NCBI GenBank assembly: GCA_025354985.1 | Contig: JANXLU010000024.1 | Span: 1-64,000 of the forward strand | Source: Chloroflexota bacterium | GTDB lineage: Bacteria; Chloroflexota; Anaerolineae; J036; Brachytrichaceae | Length of the DNA: 64,000 nucleotides | Direction: 5' to 3' | In this document: positions 36,351 to 46,400 of the stretch, piece by piece | Position numbering within the stretch: the first letter of the stretch is position 1 | Layout: each line of letters begins with the position of its first letter | Position numbers and translations under genes: made by a program | Notes under the pieces: model-generated | Seen by the model: only the letters and a program-made list of their open reading frames with translations | Database searches by the model: none | Told to the model about the DNA's origin: nothing

Positions 36351-37438
36351 GATCGGTATGGAACGCCATTTTGATGGCATTCTTCGTGGTGGCGTGCGCG
36401 TGTGCCATCGTGGTGTCGGTGGATCGGCCGCTATCTGCGCGCGTTGATGTGACCCTCCCAGAGACCGCCGCAGCGCCAACGACTGCAGTTGTCATCGCGC
36501 CGGCTGGTCCCGCGCCTGGCCTCGTGCAAGGGGTGGAGCTTGGCGGTGGCATTGCGACGGTCGCCCCGGAGGACAGACCGGTGGTAATCGTGCTTCCGCC
36601 AACCGCAACCCCGACGCCACTCCCGCCCACCCCGACGCGGTATCCGCCAGCCGTGACTGCGCCGTGCTCCGATCCAGCCGTGCAGACTGTCGATGAAGTG
36701 CGCCCGCCGGGAAGGATCCCCGCTCAGCTGCGCCTTCGGGTTGTATTGCCACCCTGCTATGACCCAAAGAAATTTGAATATCCGGTCGTGTACTTGCTCC
36801 CGGGAAATGAATTTGATTTTGGACTATGGTCCCTCGTCGGGTTGACTGAAACGCTAAACACATTGATTGCGGCCGGGCAGCTGCCACCATTTATCGCCGT
36901 GGAGCTTGATAACGACGTTGGTCTGGGTGACCGCAGTATTTTTAACAATTCATCGCGTGGCCCAGCTTCGTATGAGGGATATGTGATCGATGATTTAATA
37001 CCGTATGTTGAAAGCAAATACAGCGTCTGGCGATCACGCGATGGCCGTGCCGTGGGCGGGATATCCCGCGGCGGCTATTGGGCGATTCAGTTAGCGTTTG
37101 CCCATCCGAACCTTTTCGGCGCGGTTGGTGGGCACAGCCCGGTCATTTCGAGCGATTATCTTGATGGCGTGCCCGAAAACTTCACCATGATTGACCAAGC
37201 GCAGAGCGTTGCCGCGCTCAAGACTCTCAGAATTTGGCTGGATGCCGGCGCCGAAGATGCCGGCGCGCATGGAGCCGGCGAGCTTTCGATCGCGCTGGAT
37301 AAGGTCGGTATCAAGAACCAGATGAACATTCCGGACGGCGGTCACAATGTGCGGTATTGGTCCGCGCACCTGATTGACTATCTTAATTTCTATGCGCTGC
37401 GCTGGCCGGCGCAGCCGCGCAAGCGCGGACAGGGATAA
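36347..37438 (+). CDS. Secreted or anchored esterase (PF00756-like alpha/beta hydrolase)
   Basis: The 363-residue protein has an N-terminal hydrophobic anchor or signal ([19 protein letters not shown]), a Pro/Thr-rich linker to about residue 100, and an esterase-D-type hydrolase domain. The nucleophile Ser is in [10 protein letters not shown] (about 239), the Asp is probably in [10 protein letters not shown] and the His in [10 protein letters not shown]. Such enzymes cleave acyl esters from glycans or small molecules at the cell surface. The GTG start overlaps the lipA stop. Confidence 0.87.
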   Translation: MRSVWNAILMAFFVVACACAIVVSVDRPLSARVDVTLPETAAAPTTAVVIAPAGPAPGLVQGVELGGGIATVAPEDRPVVIVLPPTATPTPLPPTPTRYPPAVTAPCSDPAVQTVDEVRPPGRIPAQLRLRVVLPPCYDPKKFEYPVVYLLPGNEFDFGLWSLVGLTETLNTLIAAGQLPPFIAVELDNDVGLGDRSIFNNSSRGPASYEGYVIDDLIPYVESKYSVWRSRDGRAVGGISRGGYWAIQLAFAHPNLFGAVGGHSPVISSDYLDGVPENFTMIDQAQSVAALKTLRIWLDAGAEDAGAHGAGELSIALDKVGIKNQMNIPDGGHNVRYWSAHLIDYLNFYALRWPAQPRKRGQG

Positions 37439-38434
37439 TTGAGCCAAGTGAAGAAAGTGCTGTTTTGGGCGGGTGTAGTTTTAAGCGCTACCCTGTTGAT
37501 ATTTTCATTACGCGGTCTAAAGCTCGATGAGTTCTCTTCCAGCCTCCGTCAGGCAAATTTGGTCTGGCTGGTGCCGGGCATCGCGGCATATTTTGTCGCC
37601 GTTACGTTGCGCGCCTGGCGCTGGCAGCGCTTGCTGCAGCCTGTGGGCTACATACCGTTATCGCGATTGTTTACGATTGTTGTGATCGGGTATATGGGCA
37701 ACAATATTTACCCGGCCAGGATTGGTGAATTGGTGCGGGCGTATGTGTTGAAGCGCTCGCGGGGTGTGTCGATTGCAACTTCGCTGTCAACCGTTTTTAT
37801 CGAGCGTTTGGTGGATGCCATTGTCATGGCATCGTTTGTATTTATCGGCTTGCCGCGTGTGCCCAATCTGCCGGATTGGGTGCGCCAAAGCGTGCTGGTC
37901 GGGAGTGGTTTTTTTGCCGTGGCAACCGTGATCGTGTTGACTCTTGCAATGGCCCCTTCGCTGACTCACGGCGTTGCCAATGCGCTCGCGGCGCGGCTGT
38001 TGCCGTTACGGATGCGCGCGCCAGCTCTGGGCTTTGTCGAGCAATTTGTCCAGGGTGCCGCCGGTTTGCGCAGCCCGACGAATTTACTGGCAATTGTGGT
38101 CGGCTCGGTGTTCATCTGGTTGACTGAAACGGCAAAGTATTGGTGCATCGCACAGGGATTTGGTCTCTCGCTGGGATTTGTGGATCTTATGCTGGTGAAT
38201 GGCGTCAGCAATCTATTTACGATCATCCCCGGACCACCGGGAGCTGTAGGGACGTTTGATGCGGGCAGCATCCTCACACTTGAAGCGTTGGGGGTGTCAC
38301 AGGCGCTTGCCAGCGCCTACACGGTCGTGCTGCATGTGGCACTTTGGCTGCCAGTGACGGCGTTGGGGCTCACATTCTTTTTGCGCGAAGGGCTGCATTG
38401 GAGCGATTTGCGGAATGCCCGGGAAGTGACATGA
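37439..38434 (+). CDS. Flippase-like/LPG-synthase-type membrane protein (UPF0104)
   Basis: The 331-residue polytopic membrane protein has about eight hydrophobic helices. Typical UPF0104 features are GNNIYPARIGELVRAYVLKR near residue 80, STVFIERLVDA near residue 120 and IIPGPPGAVGTFDAG near residue 260. Relatives act in lipid glycosylation, hopanoid or polyprenyl-lipid handling. The TTG start directly follows the esterase stop and has AGGG upstream; a GTG at 37448 is an alternative start. It overlaps the FAD oxidoreductase gene by ATGA. Confidence 0.88.
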   Translation: MSQVKKVLFWAGVVLSATLLIFSLRGLKLDEFSSSLRQANLVWLVPGIAAYFVAVTLRAWRWQRLLQPVGYIPLSRLFTIVVIGYMGNNIYPARIGELVRAYVLKRSRGVSIATSLSTVFIERLVDAIVMASFVFIGLPRVPNLPDWVRQSVLVGSGFFAVATVIVLTLAMAPSLTHGVANALAARLLPLRMRAPALGFVEQFVQGAAGLRSPTNLLAIVVGSVFIWLTETAKYWCIAQGFGLSLGFVDLMLVNGVSNLFTIIPGPPGAVGTFDAGSILTLEALGVSQALASAYTVVLHVALWLPVTALGLTFFLREGLHWSDLRNAREVT

Positions 38435-39732
38435 ATATTGCAATTGTCGGCGCCGGCGCAACCGGGTTGTCTGCCGCACTTGACCTGCGTGCAGCCGGGC
38501 ATGACGTCACGATATTCGAGGCGTCTGATCGTCCCGGTGGGCTGGCGGCCGGATTCAAAGAGCCGCATTGGGACTGGCATCTGGAAAAGTTTTATCACCA
38601 TTGGTTTCAATCCGATTCCGATCTCCTGCGCATTGCCGATGAGATCGGCGTGCGTGACAAGGTGATTTTTCGCAGCCCACGCACCGTGGGTTACTACAAG
38701 GGTGCGTTTTATCCGGTGTTTTCGCCCGTGGATGCGCTGTTGTTTCCGGGTGTCCCACTATTGGCGAAAGTTCCCTGGGGGCTCAGCGCCATTTATTTGA
38801 GGTTGACCAGTAATTGGCGAGCGTTTGAGCAAACAACTGCGCACGAATGGTGCAGCAAGTGGATGGGCGCCCCGGCCTACAAAGGATTGGTTCAACCCAT
38901 GCTTGATGGAAAATTCGGTTCCTATGCGCGTCAGGTGAATATGGCGTGGATGTGGGCGCGCGTAAAGGCCAGATCCTTCAGCCTCGGTACGTTCGAAGGC
39001 GGGTTCCAGCAGTTTTTTTATGAGTTGGCAAACCATGTGACCAAGCGCGGGACAAACATTCGATACGGTGTACGGGTGCGCAGTATTGCCGAAGAACGTG
39101 CGACGGATACCGGTTCGCGGGTCTCCGTAGAATTTGGAAGTGATCGCGCGGTGTTTGATCAGGTGTTGGTTACCACCTCGCCGGCACTGATGACACAGTT
39201 GGCGCCAACCTTGCCCGAGGCCTATTTGTCCAAGCTCAATCAGTTGAAGTCGCTGGGTGCAATTGTGGCCATTTATGCACTGGATCGACCGCTCGGCGTC
39301 AAACGTGATTATTACTGGTACAACATGCCAAAGATTGCCGGCTTTCCATTCTTGTGTCTGTGCGAGCATACTAATTTTGCCAAACCCGAAAACTTTGGCG
39401 GTGATCATATCGTTTATTGCGGCGACTATCTGCCAGTTGATCACGCAACTATGAACCTATCCGACGCTGATGTGACCCAGCTGTATGCCACGGCATTTAG
39501 GCGGATCAATCCGGATTTTGAACCAACCTGGATTCGCAAGACCTGGGTCTTCCGAGAGCGCTACGCGCAGCCGGTGCCCTTGCTGAATCACTCGCAGAAC
39601 ATTCCCCCTACCCGAACACCGATTGATGGACTGCATTTTGCCAGCATGAGTCATGTGTATCCATGGGATCGCGGAACAAACTATGCCTTGCAGCTGGGGC
39701 GCAGCGTTGCCCGGGATATGATGACGGCATGA
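38431..39732 (+). CDS. FAD-dependent oxidoreductase (amine oxidase/protoporphyrinogen oxidase-like)
   Basis: The 433-residue flavoprotein has the ADP-binding fold IAIVGAGATGLSAALDL, followed by the acidic end FEASDRPGG, and a C-terminal FAD motif near YPWDRGTNYALQLGR. It resembles NAD(P)-binding FAD oxidoreductases found near glycosyltransferases and flippase-like proteins. UDP-galactopyranose mutase and carotenoid or protoporphyrinogen oxidases are distant relatives. The ATG at 38431 overlaps the upstream stop; a longer frame lies inside the upstream gene. The substrate is unknown; the flippase-like neighbour suggests a lipid or glycolipid. Confidence 0.85.
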   Translation: MNIAIVGAGATGLSAALDLRAAGHDVTIFEASDRPGGLAAGFKEPHWDWHLEKFYHHWFQSDSDLLRIADEIGVRDKVIFRSPRTVGYYKGAFYPVFSPVDALLFPGVPLLAKVPWGLSAIYLRLTSNWRAFEQTTAHEWCSKWMGAPAYKGLVQPMLDGKFGSYARQVNMAWMWARVKARSFSLGTFEGGFQQFFYELANHVTKRGTNIRYGVRVRSIAEERATDTGSRVSVEFGSDRAVFDQVLVTTSPALMTQLAPTLPEAYLSKLNQLKSLGAIVAIYALDRPLGVKRDYYWYNMPKIAGFPFLCLCEHTNFAKPENFGGDHIVYCGDYLPVDHATMNLSDADVTQLYATAFRRINPDFEPTWIRKTWVFRERYAQPVPLLNHSQNIPPTRTPIDGLHFASMSHVYPWDRGTNYALQLGRSVARDMMTA

Positions 39733-40310
39733 TCGCCCGAATTCGTGGTCCCGTGTTGAGTATCAAGGCGCAGACCGTAGTCGTGGATTGCGGCGGGGTG
39801 GGGTATCGGCTAAGCTGTTCGCAATCCGCGCTGGATGGTCTGGCATTGGGAAAGGTCGCCGATTTGCATACGCACCTGATCGTGCGCGAGGATGACATGA
39901 GCCTGTATGGATTCTCGGGCGACGATGAGGTTGCGTTCTTTCAGTTGCTACTGAGTGTGAGTGGGATTGGCGCACGGACCGCGCTGGCCATGATGAGCCG
40001 CTTGAGCGCGGATCAATTGCGCACCGCGATTAGCACGGGGCAGATTGACACGCTGTCACGCGTGCCGGGGATCGGCAAGAAAACGGCAGAAAAGATCATA
40101 TTTGCACTCAAGGGAAAGCTGGGAGGACTGGATGGCGCGCCGGGCGCGGTGGCCGTGCCCATGACCATGGACGATACGGAGGTCATTGCTGCGTTGACCA
40201 ATCTGGGGTTCTCGATTGTGGAAGCTCAGACCGCGCTGGCGTCACTACCACGTGACGAGCCGATGGATTTGGAAGAAAAAATCCGTCGTGCGCTGGCCGG
40301 CATGGGTTGA
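39729..40310 (+). CDS. ruvA: Holliday junction helicase subunit RuvA
   Basis: The 193-residue protein binds four-way DNA junctions and recruits RuvB. The N-terminal OB domain begins MIARIRGPVLS. Two helix-hairpin-helix motifs are visible (SGIGARTALAMMS and VPGIGKKTAEKIIFAL), and a small C-terminal RuvB-binding domain ends the protein. The ATG at 39729 overlaps the preceding stop. Neither ruvB nor ruvC is adjacent. Confidence 0.97.
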   Translation: MIARIRGPVLSIKAQTVVVDCGGVGYRLSCSQSALDGLALGKVADLHTHLIVREDDMSLYGFSGDDEVAFFQLLLSVSGIGARTALAMMSRLSADQLRTAISTGQIDTLSRVPGIGKKTAEKIIFALKGKLGGLDGAPGAVAVPMTMDDTEVIAALTNLGFSIVEAQTALASLPRDEPMDLEEKIRRALAGMG

Positions 40311-40330
40311 TTGGACGAGATGGTTACAGT

Positions 40331-41305
40331 ATGAGGATCGTTTCGCTTGTTCCGGCAGCCACTGAGATCCTGTGCGCGCTTGGTCTGCGGGGGAGTCTGG
40401 TTGGGCGCAGCCACGAATGTGACTTTCCCCTGGATGTAGCAGATGTGTCGGTCATGACGTTTGACCGGTTTCATGATGTCATGATCGCGGCGGGCGCGCA
40501 ACCCGGGCGCAAAACTGCGCTAGAGATTGATCAAGCCGTGTCACAACAGGTTGCTTTGGGGACCAGTTCTGTTGGGTTGATTCCGGGTGCGTTGGCGTCC
40601 GCCAAGCCCGATCTCATCATCACGCAGGCACTATGCGGGGTCTGCGCAGTGCCTGCAAACCAGGTTCACGATAGTCTTTCTGAGTTGTCAACTGAGTCAG
40701 GCAGCCAGACGGTCCAGACAGTGTCTTTGCAGCCAACGACCATTTCGGGTATTTTTGACTCTATTTTGCAACTAGGGGCGCTGACCGAATGCCAGGACGC
40801 TGCAACGAATCTGGTTCACAGCCTCCAGATCAGGATCGATCGCGTACGCGACGTTTTGGCTGATGTGCCACACCGACCCAGCGTGGCCGCGCTTGAGTGG
40901 ATGGATCCACCTTTTGCCGCCGGGCACTGGGTGCCCGAGCAGATTGCGCTCGCCGGCGGACAGTGTGCGCTCGGGGATGCAGGCGAGCTTTCAAACAGAA
41001 TATCGTGGGATGACGTGTTGCATTGTCAGCCGGAAATGGTGGTGTGCATGCCGTGCGGGTTTGATTTGTCTGGTGCGATAGCCGAGTTTGAGTCGGCGCG
41101 CACGCTCCATGATTGGCGGGATATGCCGGCCCCGTATTTGCATCAACTTGTCTGCGTGGACGGTTCGGCCTATTTCAGCCGGCCCGGCCCGCGTGTGGTT
41201 GATGGCATCGAGATTCTGGCCGGTCTGTTGCATCCAACCCGGTATCCACATCCAACTGCGGACCGAGCGGTGCGGGTGGAGGCATTTGCGCTGGACGAAG
41301 CATAA
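40331..41305 (+). CDS. Cobalamin-binding-like protein (BtuF/ABC periplasmic fold, no signal peptide)
   Basis: The 324-residue protein begins directly with the helical-backbone binding fold (MRIVSLVPAATEILCALG), with HECDFP near residue 30 and LEWMDPPFAAGHWVPE near residue 180. It belongs to the BtuF-like group but has no signal peptide or lipobox. It would therefore be cytoplasmic, as is common for this subgroup. A TTG at 40307 overlapping the ruvA stop is the alternative start and also gives no signal. No BtuC or BtuD gene is nearby, so import is not supported by context. Confidence 0.82.
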   Translation: MRIVSLVPAATEILCALGLRGSLVGRSHECDFPLDVADVSVMTFDRFHDVMIAAGAQPGRKTALEIDQAVSQQVALGTSSVGLIPGALASAKPDLIITQALCGVCAVPANQVHDSLSELSTESGSQTVQTVSLQPTTISGIFDSILQLGALTECQDAATNLVHSLQIRIDRVRDVLADVPHRPSVAALEWMDPPFAAGHWVPEQIALAGGQCALGDAGELSNRISWDDVLHCQPEMVVCMPCGFDLSGAIAEFESARTLHDWRDMPAPYLHQLVCVDGSAYFSRPGPRVVDGIEILAGLLHPTRYPHPTADRAVRVEAFALDEA

Positions 41306-41331
41306 GCTGAACTTTTCGCCGACTCTGGACG

Positions 41332-41337
41332 TACAAT
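41332..41337 (+). promoter_or_regulatory. -10 box ahead of the 41347 membrane-protein gene
   Basis: TACAAT ends nine bases before the ATG at 41347, giving an essentially leaderless transcript. A second ATG at 41340 opens only an 11-codon frame. Confidence 0.5.
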
Positions 41338-41346
41338 TTATGTTGA

Positions 41347-42279
41347 ATGCTGGCGCAATTGTTGGAGACAGTTAGCCGCTTTTTTTATAGCATTGGCCAG
41401 CGCCGTTGGGTGACGGTCCTGTGCATCCTGACCGGCATCGCCAGCGTGGTCATGATTGCACTGGGTCGCAGCGATGTGACCCACGTAGAAGAAGTGCGCG
41501 ATGTGGGGTTGGATGCCATCGACGCTCGGATCGTCAACAGATATGTGCGCGTAAGCGGCACCCTTGTGCCGGCGCGGGCCTTTCAAACGCAAATTCAGCT
41601 TGGCCCGATTGGGCTCAGAAATGGGCGCTATTTTCCACTGACCCAGCCAGGCGTTGCGTCACCACTGTTTGTTCTGGATGAGAACGTCCCGGGCGCGGCC
41701 TTGACGGGCAGCCCAACCACGCTGGTTGGCCGATTGCTGCGTGGCGCGGGCAACCAGCAGCCGCCCCTATATTTGGAAATCGGCGTACCACCGACCCTGT
41801 TGTCACTGACTGTCCTTGCAAAAGTTGGCATCGTTTTGGTCTGCGGTCTGCTTCTGTTATGGGTTCTTTCGGTGTGGCTGCGACGAACGGACTATGCCGT
41901 GGAGATGCCGCTTGTGCTTGCTACACGGCCGTCATCGGGAATCCGACCATCGGCGAACCTGGTGCTATGGTTTGGCGAGGTTGGGCGTGAATTTGAGGGT
42001 GTGCAATTGAGACACGCCCCGGTGCGAATCAGCGCGCGCGCCCGGGAGGCGCGGTTTGAAGTCCGCGATGGCGACACATTGGTCGCATGGGCTCAGGTTC
42101 GGCGTATCATTAGGAGTCACGCCGCCGCGGTTGCGACCCAGTTTGGATTCTTGCCTGCGGAGCGGATCGAATTTGAGGATGAAAGGGGATTGTCACGGCT
42201 GGCCACACTGGTCTTTGGGAGCGCGCAATCACGACGCGCGGTTCTAGAAATTTTGCAGCATGTGGGGCATTTGGGATAG
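41347..42279 (+). CDS. Unknown membrane protein with two transmembrane segments
   Basis: I do not recognise this 310-residue protein. One hydrophobic segment ([19 protein letters not shown]) lies near residue 25 and a second ([19 protein letters not shown]) near residue 160. The roughly 110 residues between them are probably extracytoplasmic and beta-rich. A C-terminal cytoplasmic part of about 140 residues follows. It has its own likely promoter and precedes thymidine kinase by eight bases, so it may lead the short tdk-MOSC unit. Confidence 0.75.
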   Translation: MLAQLLETVSRFFYSIGQRRWVTVLCILTGIASVVMIALGRSDVTHVEEVRDVGLDAIDARIVNRYVRVSGTLVPARAFQTQIQLGPIGLRNGRYFPLTQPGVASPLFVLDENVPGAALTGSPTTLVGRLLRGAGNQQPPLYLEIGVPPTLLSLTVLAKVGIVLVCGLLLLWVLSVWLRRTDYAVEMPLVLATRPSSGIRPSANLVLWFGEVGREFEGVQLRHAPVRISARAREARFEVRDGDTLVAWAQVRRIIRSHAAAVATQFGFLPAERIEFEDERGLSRLATLVFGSAQSRRAVLEILQHVGHLG

Positions 42280-42287
42280 CACCAACA

Positions 42288-42866
42288 ATGAAGTATCAAC
42301 ACAGCACGGGTTGGATTGAATTGGTCTGCGGAAGCATGTTTTCAGGCAAGAGCGAAGAATTGATTCGGCGCGTAAAGCGGGCTGAAATCGCGCGTCAGAA
42401 GGTTCAGGTCTTTAAACCCGCCATAGACACGCGCTATGGCACCGGTCAGGTGAGCAGCCATAGCGGCGCCCACACCGAGGCAGTGGCGTTGCAAAGCAGC
42501 GCCGAGATCATGGCCTGTGTGCGGGCGGACACCGAAGTGGTGGCTATTGATGAAGTGCAGTTTTTTGATGCGGGCATCGTCGGCGTATGCGAGTGCCTGG
42601 CGTCTTCTGGAAAGCGGGTCGTCCTGGCCGGGCTGGATATGGATTTCAAGGGCGAGCCATTTGGCTCGATGCCCGAGCTGCTGACGCGCGCCGAGGAGGT
42701 GGAAAAGCTGCATGCCATTTGTATCGAATGCGGTGCGCCCGCCACGCGCACCCAGCGGTTGATTAATGGTGCACCCGCGCACTATAACGACCCGATTGTG
42801 CTGATCGGCGCAACCGAAAGTTATCAGGCCCGCTGTCGGAAGTGCCATACGGTTCCAAGAAACTAA
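42288..42866 (+). CDS. tdk: Thymidine kinase (type II)
   Basis: The 192-residue enzyme phosphorylates thymidine with ATP for nucleotide salvage. The P-loop [10 protein letters not shown] is near residue 10, the DEVQFFD motif near residue 85, and the lasso-domain zinc is held by CIECG and CRKCH. The length is standard for the TK1-like family. Confidence 0.97.
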   Translation: MKYQHSTGWIELVCGSMFSGKSEELIRRVKRAEIARQKVQVFKPAIDTRYGTGQVSSHSGAHTEAVALQSSAEIMACVRADTEVVAIDEVQFFDAGIVGVCECLASSGKRVVLAGLDMDFKGEPFGSMPELLTRAEEVEKLHAICIECGAPATRTQRLINGAPAHYNDPIVLIGATESYQARCRKCHTVPRN

Positions 42867-42879
42867 GGTGATGACTCCC

Positions 42880-43422
42880 ATGAAGGTTACTTCTGTCAAT
42901 GTAGGCGAGCCGCGCGAGATTGTTTGGAACGGGCGGACGTTCCAAACGGGTATTTTTAAGGAACCAGTTGGCGGCCCGGTGCGCGTCGGACATCTCAATC
43001 TCGCTGGTGACAAACAGGCGGATTTGTCAGTGCATGGTGGAACACACAAGGCGGTCTATGTTTACCCCGTCGAGCATTATGAGTTTTGGCGAGTCGAATT
43101 GCCGGATGCAGCCTGGCAATGGGGAATGTTTGGCGAGAACCTCACGGTGCAGGGTTTATTGGAGACATCTATAGCCGTGGGTGATTGCTTCGGTGTGGGG
43201 ACGGCTGTGATGCGCGTGACGCAGCCGCGCATGCCGTGTTACAAGCTAAACGCCCGATTCCGCCGGGACGACATGATCAAGCGTTTCTTGAAGGCCGGTC
43301 GCAGCGGATTCTATTGCGAGGTCATTACGGAAGGCGTCGTTCAGGCAAACAGCAGTATCACGCAAATATCTCAAGCGCAAAATCGCGTGAGCATTGCCGA
43401 CATATTTTTAGCCGATTCATAG
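42880..43422 (+). CDS. MOSC domain protein (YiiM-like)
   Basis: The 180-residue protein contains the MOSC core, including LAGDKQADLSVHGG and the conserved Cys in QPRMPCYKL, which in relatives binds a sulfur or molybdenum cofactor. YiiM-type proteins reduce N-hydroxylated compounds with molybdenum cofactor. The ATG at 42880 is chosen because AGGTGAT lies about seven bases upstream; GTG 42868 and ATG 42871 are alternatives. A molybdenum link to the xanthine dehydrogenase genes at the end of the window is possible but distant. Confidence 0.88.
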   Translation: MKVTSVNVGEPREIVWNGRTFQTGIFKEPVGGPVRVGHLNLAGDKQADLSVHGGTHKAVYVYPVEHYEFWRVELPDAAWQWGMFGENLTVQGLLETSIAVGDCFGVGTAVMRVTQPRMPCYKLNARFRRDDMIKRFLKAGRSGFYCEVITEGVVQANSSITQISQAQNRVSIADIFLADS

Positions 43423-43489
43423 CATCCCATTGGTAAGCCCATTCGCGGTGGCAGTCGGCAATTCAAATGTCAGATTTCGCACGTGTGAG

Positions 43490-46400
43490 TCATGAGATTC
43501 CGGGCAGGAACATGTGACGCGCCACGACATCCCACGACAGACCAGCCGCAAGCGCATACCCGGATTCCAACAGGGCCAGACGTTCATCATCGGTTCGCGG
43601 TAGTCGCTCGGTGATTTGACCAGCCACGCTCCAGGCCGCAGCGCCTTCAGCATCGTTGCGCTCGTGTTGCCCTATGTTGATCGCACTGCGCAGATCGGGT
43701 GTCCACGACAACTGGGTGTAATTGCCCACAATTATGTTTTTGGCGGTTTCCGCGTGGTCTCCGGTGGTTGTTGGGTGGGTTGCGTCTTCGGAGCCTGGTG
43801 CTCGATAGGTTAGGATGAACTTGCAACCGCACGAGTCACTTACGGCGCATAGTGCACCATACGTTAGCGGCTCGATTTGGGCGATGCCAAAGGGTTCATA
43901 GATGCTCTGACCAAACTCCACGTCAGTTCCCTGGCGTAAATCATTAAACGTTACGTCTTGAGGAATGGAACCACCCAATGTGCGCGCGTCAAATCCAAAT
44001 TGATTCACCAGTACGATTCTGGTGGCCCGCGCGCGGGCATTGTGGGCGCTGATGGCGCGCCATAAATTTAGTTCGCCGTCGATCAGGTCCGGCCAGCCAA
44101 CCCGGTGGTAGGTCGGCCAGCCATATGTGCGGGCCATTGATTTGGCATCGTCGGCGCTGCGCCCCGTGGCTGCTGCGCTGGATACCATCAGCAAAACCGC
44201 GCGCTCGCTGCGATCGGCCAGCATGTGGTCCAGATGGCGCATAACGCCCACGTCGCGCCAAAGCGCCTTGCTATCAACGAGCCTTGTGACGTGGCTGAAT
44301 ACATGGGTGGGCTCAAACCCGGCTAGTTCATAGGCCACAGCGCGGAGCTTCTGCCGTGCGCGGTTGCGTTGGGCCAGCGTAATGTACTTGGCGGGTGCAC
44401 CGTTATAGGCCACGCTGACACCTTTGCGGCGGAAGCGACGATCCACAAACCGTAATTCATCCGCGGTGATGTCGCTAACCGCCAGCACACGGTCACACTG
44501 GGTGGCCGTCTTAAGCATGGCATGCTTGAAATATCCGCTTGGGTCACCAAGTGCCTCGTCCATCGTAAGGCCGTCGCGCGTGGCGGCGCGCATGATGTTG
44601 TAGAAGCGTGTATCGTGGCCGCTGCTCATTTCAACCGCGGCGCGCACGCCCGGCACCTCATGAGCGACATACGCACTGCGCCAGGCGCCGGGCTGCATCA
44701 AGGTGGCCGCGTAGAACAAGGGTAGACCCATAAATTCGTGACAAACGATGGTGCGGTCGGTGGGTGGTGCTGCGTTTGACCCGGGTTCGGTCGCCAGCGG
44801 CGTTTCAACCACCGCCTGGAGTGCATCAAAGGCGGGAAGGGCCAGCCTCATATACTCGTTGAATTCGGAACTGTACTCATATCGTGCGCAGTCCAAACCG
44901 AACCGTTCCCAAACGCCAAATTTGAAATCACTCGCCAGGATATTCGAAGCATCCGAACCATCCACCATGATGACCTCATGCGGAACCGCAGACGCACCTT
45001 CGCCAAATAACTTCGTGGCGTAGCAAATGCGGACAGAATATCTGCGCTCGATGTCACCAAGGGCGGTTGCAAGGCGCGGCTCGCAACTGATCAGCTGTCG
45101 ATCCGAAAAGTAATGGAAGTGGACGATGCCATTGCGTGGTGCGAACAGACGCTCCATTTCAATGGCATTGTGTGTGTGCATCGGGCCGACCAGGATCGTG
45201 CGCTTCACCCGCGATGCATAGCTAGGTGCGGAAAGCAGGCCATCCAGAACCGCTCCAATCCCGCCAATTTTTATGCCGGCCTCATGGGTCGCATGCACCA
45301 GCAGGTCAAAATGTTCCGAGCCGGTGGCCAAAATCCGCGCCGCAGCGCGTTGGGCCACGGCCTCCTGTTCCCGTGTGCGCAACAGTTCCTCATGAATGTT
45401 GGAGACACCCCGGCCGCGTAGCTGTGTATTCAGGGCCGCGTAATCCCCTTCGGGGGAATCGTAGACGACCGCCATGTCCATGAATGCACGGCTCTCATAT
45501 GGTCCAAGGTCAAAGCGCCAGCCGCTTGCGGTAAGTTCGCGGCACGATACCAGGTATTCCTGCTGGGTAATGACATCCCGATAGGTCATGTAGGCGTTTG
45601 CGGCGTCGGGTAATCGCAGCGATTGCGACAGGGTTCTGCGCTGACCGATGGATCGCCGGGCGCTCATGTCCTCATCCGGATCGTGTTCAAACTGGGGTTT
45701 GATCTCCGTTTCACGCGCCAAAACACCGCTCGATTGCTCGTTACGATTGTTAAATAGAATGAGTGCCCGCTCGTCACCGACGCCGTTTGCAAAGGCAAGC
45801 ACATCTTCATTCGCCACGCCATCCGTGTCAAAGTCCAGCAGAACAAACCGGTCGACATCGGCGAACAAATACCGCTTCTTTAGCAACGGGACAATGACCC
45901 GTTCATGATGCTGCATAAGCCCGACATCGACCGGCTCATCGCGCAAGGCACGCTTGAATTCCATGCCATATTTCTCGGCAAAGCCTTCAAACTGGCCATG
46001 CCCAAACATTGGCAGACCCGGAAGCGTTGCCATCAACATGGTCACGCCAAAATACTTTGGACCCCGCCCGAATTGGTCAACAGCGGATTTTTCGTCGGGA
46101 TTGTTGACGAAATTCACATATCGACGCAAGATTTGGGGATCAAATGCAAGCGTATCCTTGATCACCGAGCGGTAGCCGGCATTTTTTTCATCGCGCATCA
46201 TCACCATAAAGGCGCTGTTGTAGACCCGGTGCATGCCCAGCGTGCGCACGAAGAAGCCTTCCATCATCCAAAAAGCCTCGGCCAGCAGCAGTGTATCGGG
46301 CGCCTCAACCGCAGCACGATCAACCACATCCCGCCAGAATTCGGTCGGCATCAGTGCATCAAGTTGAGACCGCGTCATTCCCTGATCACTACGGGAAGGA

